Part shown: positions 48,280-51,167 of the stretch, one piece after another
Layout of the letters: each line of letters begins with the position of its first letter
Position numbering within the stretch: the stretch's first letter is position 1
Notes under the pieces: model-generated
Told to the model about the DNA's origin: nothing
What the model saw: the letters and a program-made list of their open reading frames with translations, nothing else
Databases searched by the model: none
Program-made: the position numbers and the translations under genes
Assembly (NCBI RefSeq): GCF_000003815.2
Contig: NC_049988.1
Span: 21,613,600 to 21,664,766, forward strand
DNA from: Branchiostoma floridae
Lineage: Eukaryota > Chordata > Leptocardii > Amphioxiformes > Branchiostomatidae
Direction: 5' to 3'
Length of the DNA: 51,167 nt

Positions 48280-48400
48280 ACTTTTGGAAACTGTCCATTG
48301 TCTTACCCAGCGTGCTCGGGTACAGCTAAGGCTAACGTCACAGGGGCCCAGCCGAGCAGCTTTGGGGAACCAAAAGTCCGATATAAAAGGCAATAAGAAC
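48280..48400 (+). promoter_or_regulatory. Fifth, truncated TATA block after gene G
   Basis: TATAAAAG at 48382-48389 in CCGATATAAAAGGC, with only the 3' half of the block. No lectin start exon follows within the window, so it may be left over from a lost gene. A fragment of the ~170-base repeat follows near 48755-48800; nothing else is recognised here. Confidence 0.4.
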
Positions 48401-48812
48401 ACAAATTGGACCAAGTTGGTCGGAGGTGTGTTGTTTTGCTTCAAACGATGTTGTGACAAAAATCAAGCCCAGCAAACGGCTTCCGCTGGCCCCAAATTGT
48501 CACATATAATCACCATCCACTCTGATTTTAACTACATGTGCTTATTGCTGGCTGAGATAAGTGGAAACATAGACAAACACATCAAAGACAATACCTCTAT
48601 TTTTGATGGAGGTAAAAACAACACTGAAGGCAGAAAATTTCTGACAAACACAAATTTAGGAACTACTTCAAAACTAAACTATCTCATTTCTAAACTATCA
48701 TACAGTCTCAATAGTTCGTCAGTCTAAAACGGTGGGAACTGGGGTGCGCAGAGGAAGAGTCTGCAATGTCTCCAGAAACACTGGGATTCAATGACTATTC
48801 TCGGCTTTCACC

Positions 48813-48922
48813 TGACGTCACGGGTTTTCCAAATATGGGCATCCGCCATCTTTGTGCTCCGTTTCTGCGAACGCGTTCCATCATCAAGCAAAGACAATGG
48901 AGCCAGAAGTTCAGTTTTATTG
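48813..48922 (+). promoter_or_regulatory. Candidate TATA-less promoter and first coding exon
   Basis: It holds a palindromic CRE (TGACGTCA, 48813-48820) and a YY1-type site (CCGCCATCTT, 48843-48852). An ATG in good context at 48897 follows, with a short frame MEPEVQFY ending at a strong donor (GTAAGT at 48923). A GC-box-rich stretch (about 49066-49083) lies just downstream. This looks like the start of a new, non-lectin gene. Whether it splices to the exon at 50.6 kb is unknown. Confidence 0.4.
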
Positions 48923-49466
48923 GTAAGTTTTGCTTCTTCTTGATGAAATACAGCTATATTTGGTGCTTGTATTGAACGGAGAATACTGCTATGGTGTTTG
49001 AGAGTCAATACCTGTTAGTTGACTTGCATATTTGGCGAGTTTCGAACGGATAAATGGGCGGATAGCCGGGCGGGGGCGGGGTTTGTTTACGTTTCGGTTT
49101 CGTCACGGCTTGGGTTACACTTTCAGTTCCGGTATTTATAATACACGTGTCAAGGAGGCTAATTAGAATCTCCTTGATCCTGTCGGTTGGAAGTCCATAA
49201 GAATTACTCGTGATGGCATGTAATTACTGTGGATGGAAAAAAACACGGAACTTTGACGGCAAAAATTCGATTGTTTTTGAGTCAGTTTTCCAGCGTCGCA
49301 ATTGGGTTGGGGAGGGGGGTAGCGTTAATTTACGTGTTCCGAAATGTCTCTTTTTGTAGATTTCTCCGAAAGTTTGAATCTTTTTTTTTCGGGATAACAT
49401 CCCACTTGACGCACATTTTGCGGATCGAGACGATTGTGGACAGAAATGTAATTGTTTCATGGTTAT

Positions 49467-50236
49467 TATCTCCATGAAAAATGGAGATATAGTTTTGAGT
49501 GTGTCTGTGTGTGTGTCTGTGTGTGTGTCTGTGTGTGTGTGTGTCTGTGTGTCCGGATTTTGTAGTGAGTATAACTCAAGAACATCTGGACGGATTACGA
49601 TGATATTTGGTTTGTGGGTAGGTGTTGGGAAGACAAAGGTCAAGGTCAATTTTGTGCCCCCTGGTATGTGACCTTGGTACTGCAGCAGAAATTCATTTTT
49701 TGGATCTTTTGAACTGGATGTGCTATGGTCTTGCTTTTTGGATGGCAGATAGCTTGTGACATAAGGGATATCTGGTGTATATTTGGTTCCCCTAGCAGGT
49801 TGCTCTGGAACTGCAGGGGCATTTTTGTCAAAATCTTCTAAGGACGATAACTGAAGAAGGGAATGACAAATTTACATGATATTTGGTATGTAGGTAGCTT
49901 AGACAGAGATGTACATCATGAAATGCAAATTATGCAAACTGGCACTTAATTTGCATATTTAATGAGGAAAATCTGTATTTGCAGTGTTTCCTTTACAGAA
50001 CTCAGATACGTGCAATATATGTAGTTTGGGGCAGGTGGAACATTATCAGATACCTAATATGCAAATAAGTCATTAATTTGCATAATTAATGCAAAAGTGC
50101 CATAATTTCTCGATGTGGTAAATGCTTGGACAATCAACATTGTAACCAGCGTAGGTTACTTACAGGTGTACATTACTTAGCATAGATTATGCAAATGTGG
50201 AAGCCATTTACATAATCAGACTATTTCATGGAGATA
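49467..50236. mobile_element. Inverted-repeat element of about 770 bases, non-autonomous
   Basis: The ends are perfect 13-base inverted repeats, TATCTCCATGAAA (49467-49479) and TTTCATGGAGATA (50224-50236). The 5' end also forms a hairpin (TATCTCCAT / ATGGAGATA). Inside are a TGTGTGTC-type microsatellite, AACTCAAGAACATCTGGACG, and ATGCAAAT-rich DNA, but no transposase frame. It resembles a MITE or other non-autonomous repeat; the family is not determined. Confidence 0.6.
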
Positions 50237-50265
50237 TGAGGTCTACGAACTCTTGTTCTTAATAG

Positions 50266-50463
50266 TTAGCCTGGTAACCATACCATCGGGGCGCTCGCCG
50301 TGATCTCTTCGGCGCCTTAGGGGTAGCCGGCCCGCCCAGTTATTAGCGCAGGCCGGGGGAGTTTTTACGGGGTTGGGTTGGATTTCGTCGCACCCGAAAA
50401 CAGAAGCAGGTCGGTGCCTCAGCACCCTGGATGCCGACTAGCGGATAATGGTGACCAGGCTAA
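50266..50463. mobile_element. 198-base GC-rich MITE-like element
   Basis: The ends TTAGCCTGGTAACCAT (50266-50281) and ATGGTGACCAGGCTAA (50448-50463) are inverted repeats matching at 15 of 16 positions. The inside is GC-rich, unlike its surroundings, and has no coding frame. TA at the tips would fit a TA-target transposon, but the target duplication is not certain. Confidence 0.65.
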
Positions 50464-50627
50464 GAATAGTAAGATCAGTTATATTTTGTAGGGCATTTAA
50501 CTATGAAGTAAAGCTCAATGTGCCTTCTGGGTACAATGTGTATGTGAACTATTTTTAGCATTTATATTGTGTAAAGTGATGTTTAGTCTGTCATTCTAAT
50601 GAAACTTTCTGTATCCCTGTGCTTCAG

Positions 50628-51167
50628 GTGCTGAGTATGAGCTATCAAGATGTTGTCCTCCCCCCATACCAAGAATGTACCAGTGCTGTGCAAGTATGCC
50701 CAGTCTTTGGAAAGCCATGTCAAGCAGCGGTACATCGAGAAAATATCTATGATAGATATTGACCCTGCCACCGTACCAAGTGAGCAGTTTGATCCGCATT
50801 GTTTGCCACCTGTGGAACAGTCTGACCTGTTCAGTTACCTGGTTCTGCAGACAAGCTACTACACGAATGAACAGTTCAAAAACTACAAAAGTTTGGAGGC
50901 ATATAACCACGTTGTATCAGGTTTTGTGGCAGGTGTACAGGGAAAGCTTATTGCAGGGAAAAATGTGGTCGTGGCTAAAGTTCGCCATTCTCAAAGAATG
51001 AATGACCCCCTCGTGGACATATGGCTGATATGCGGGACAGATGGAGCCGTCATCTCTGCCCACTGTCTTGGGTGCAAAGCCCGGGTTGGCAGAGTCTTGC
51101 TCACATGTTGCCAGTGTGCTGTTCTACATTGAGTGCTGGACTAGATTACATGGGAAGCTGGCTTGCA
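50628..51167 (+). CDS. SWIM zinc-finger-like protein fragment with apparent frameshift, 3'-partial
   Basis: An acceptor-like TTCAG ends at 50627. An open frame runs from ATG 50650 to TGA 51132 (160 residues), with LPPVEQSDLFSYLVLQTSYY, then KSLEAYNHVVSGFV and VVVAKVRHSQRMNDP. This is the conserved stretch of a large metazoan family with a SWIM zinc finger (C-x-C...C-x-H), often followed by a YqaJ-type nuclease domain. The Zn region starts (AHCLGCKA), but the rest (GLAESCSHVASVLF) is in the next frame, so one extra C in the CCC at 51080-51082 is likely. In-frame TGA codons at 50632 and 50638 lie before the ATG, and SYQDVVLPPY appears in another frame there, hinting at a second shift. It is a pseudogene, or sequence errors; it continues past the window. 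Confidence 0.6.

Noticed and set aside
1-51167. CRISPR array, prophage or bacterial operon
   Set aside because: Direct repeats here are coding coiled-coil units, microsatellites or paralogous spacers. The gene structure is intron-containing and eukaryotic.

Overview
The window looks like a metazoan, most likely lancelet (Branchiostoma), nuclear scaffold. The evidence is short coding exons with GT-AG introns, many (TG)n tracts, a tRNA-derived SINE, assembly gaps, and a dense same-strand array of C-type lectin genes. No bacterial-style operon, rRNA gene, functional tRNA gene or CRISPR array is visible. The species call is inference; exon models rest on splice consensus, reading phase and comparison among the copies.

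From 1 to about 48.2 kb lie seven head-to-tail lectin genes on the + strand, here called A (5' end outside the window), B, C, D, E, F and G. The shared design is a start exon encoding MPGGQQQS(Q/K)TGDT, then one to six small phase 1-1 exons for a cytoplasmic tail with a Tyr near each exon end. A transmembrane exon (type II, no signal peptide), a coiled-coil stalk exon made of 14- or 17-residue repeats, and a C-type lectin domain (CTLD) exon follow. A last exon adds only Gly-Arg-Pro, stop and the 3' UTR. A conserved hairpin plus AATAAA marks the 3' end of each unit. The architecture resembles DC-SIGN-type receptors: tail, membrane anchor, repeat neck, Ca-dependent lectin head.

The copies differ in every module: tail exons (D 1, B/E 2, C/F 3, G 6 plus a broken one), stalk length (G 4 units, A/F 5, E 6, B 7, C 12, D about 26), and sugar-site motif (EPN in A, F, G; QPD in D; QPN in B/E; APD in C). 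C has a stop codon inside its CTLD, D a one-base frameshift in its stalk, and G a destroyed last-intron acceptor.

B-C and E-F are copies of one two-gene block (about 4.2-15.2 kb and 27.4-38.6 kb), with B and E almost identical. Spacers hold shared noncoding units: a TATA-containing block and a roughly 170-base repeat in two or three copies upstream of B to F.

After gene G the content changes: a possible CpG-type promoter and first exon near 48.8 kb, two inverted-repeat elements (49.47-50.24 and 50.27-50.46 kb), and from about 50.63 kb part of a gene or pseudogene like the SWIM zinc-finger/YqaJ-associated family, with an apparent frameshift.
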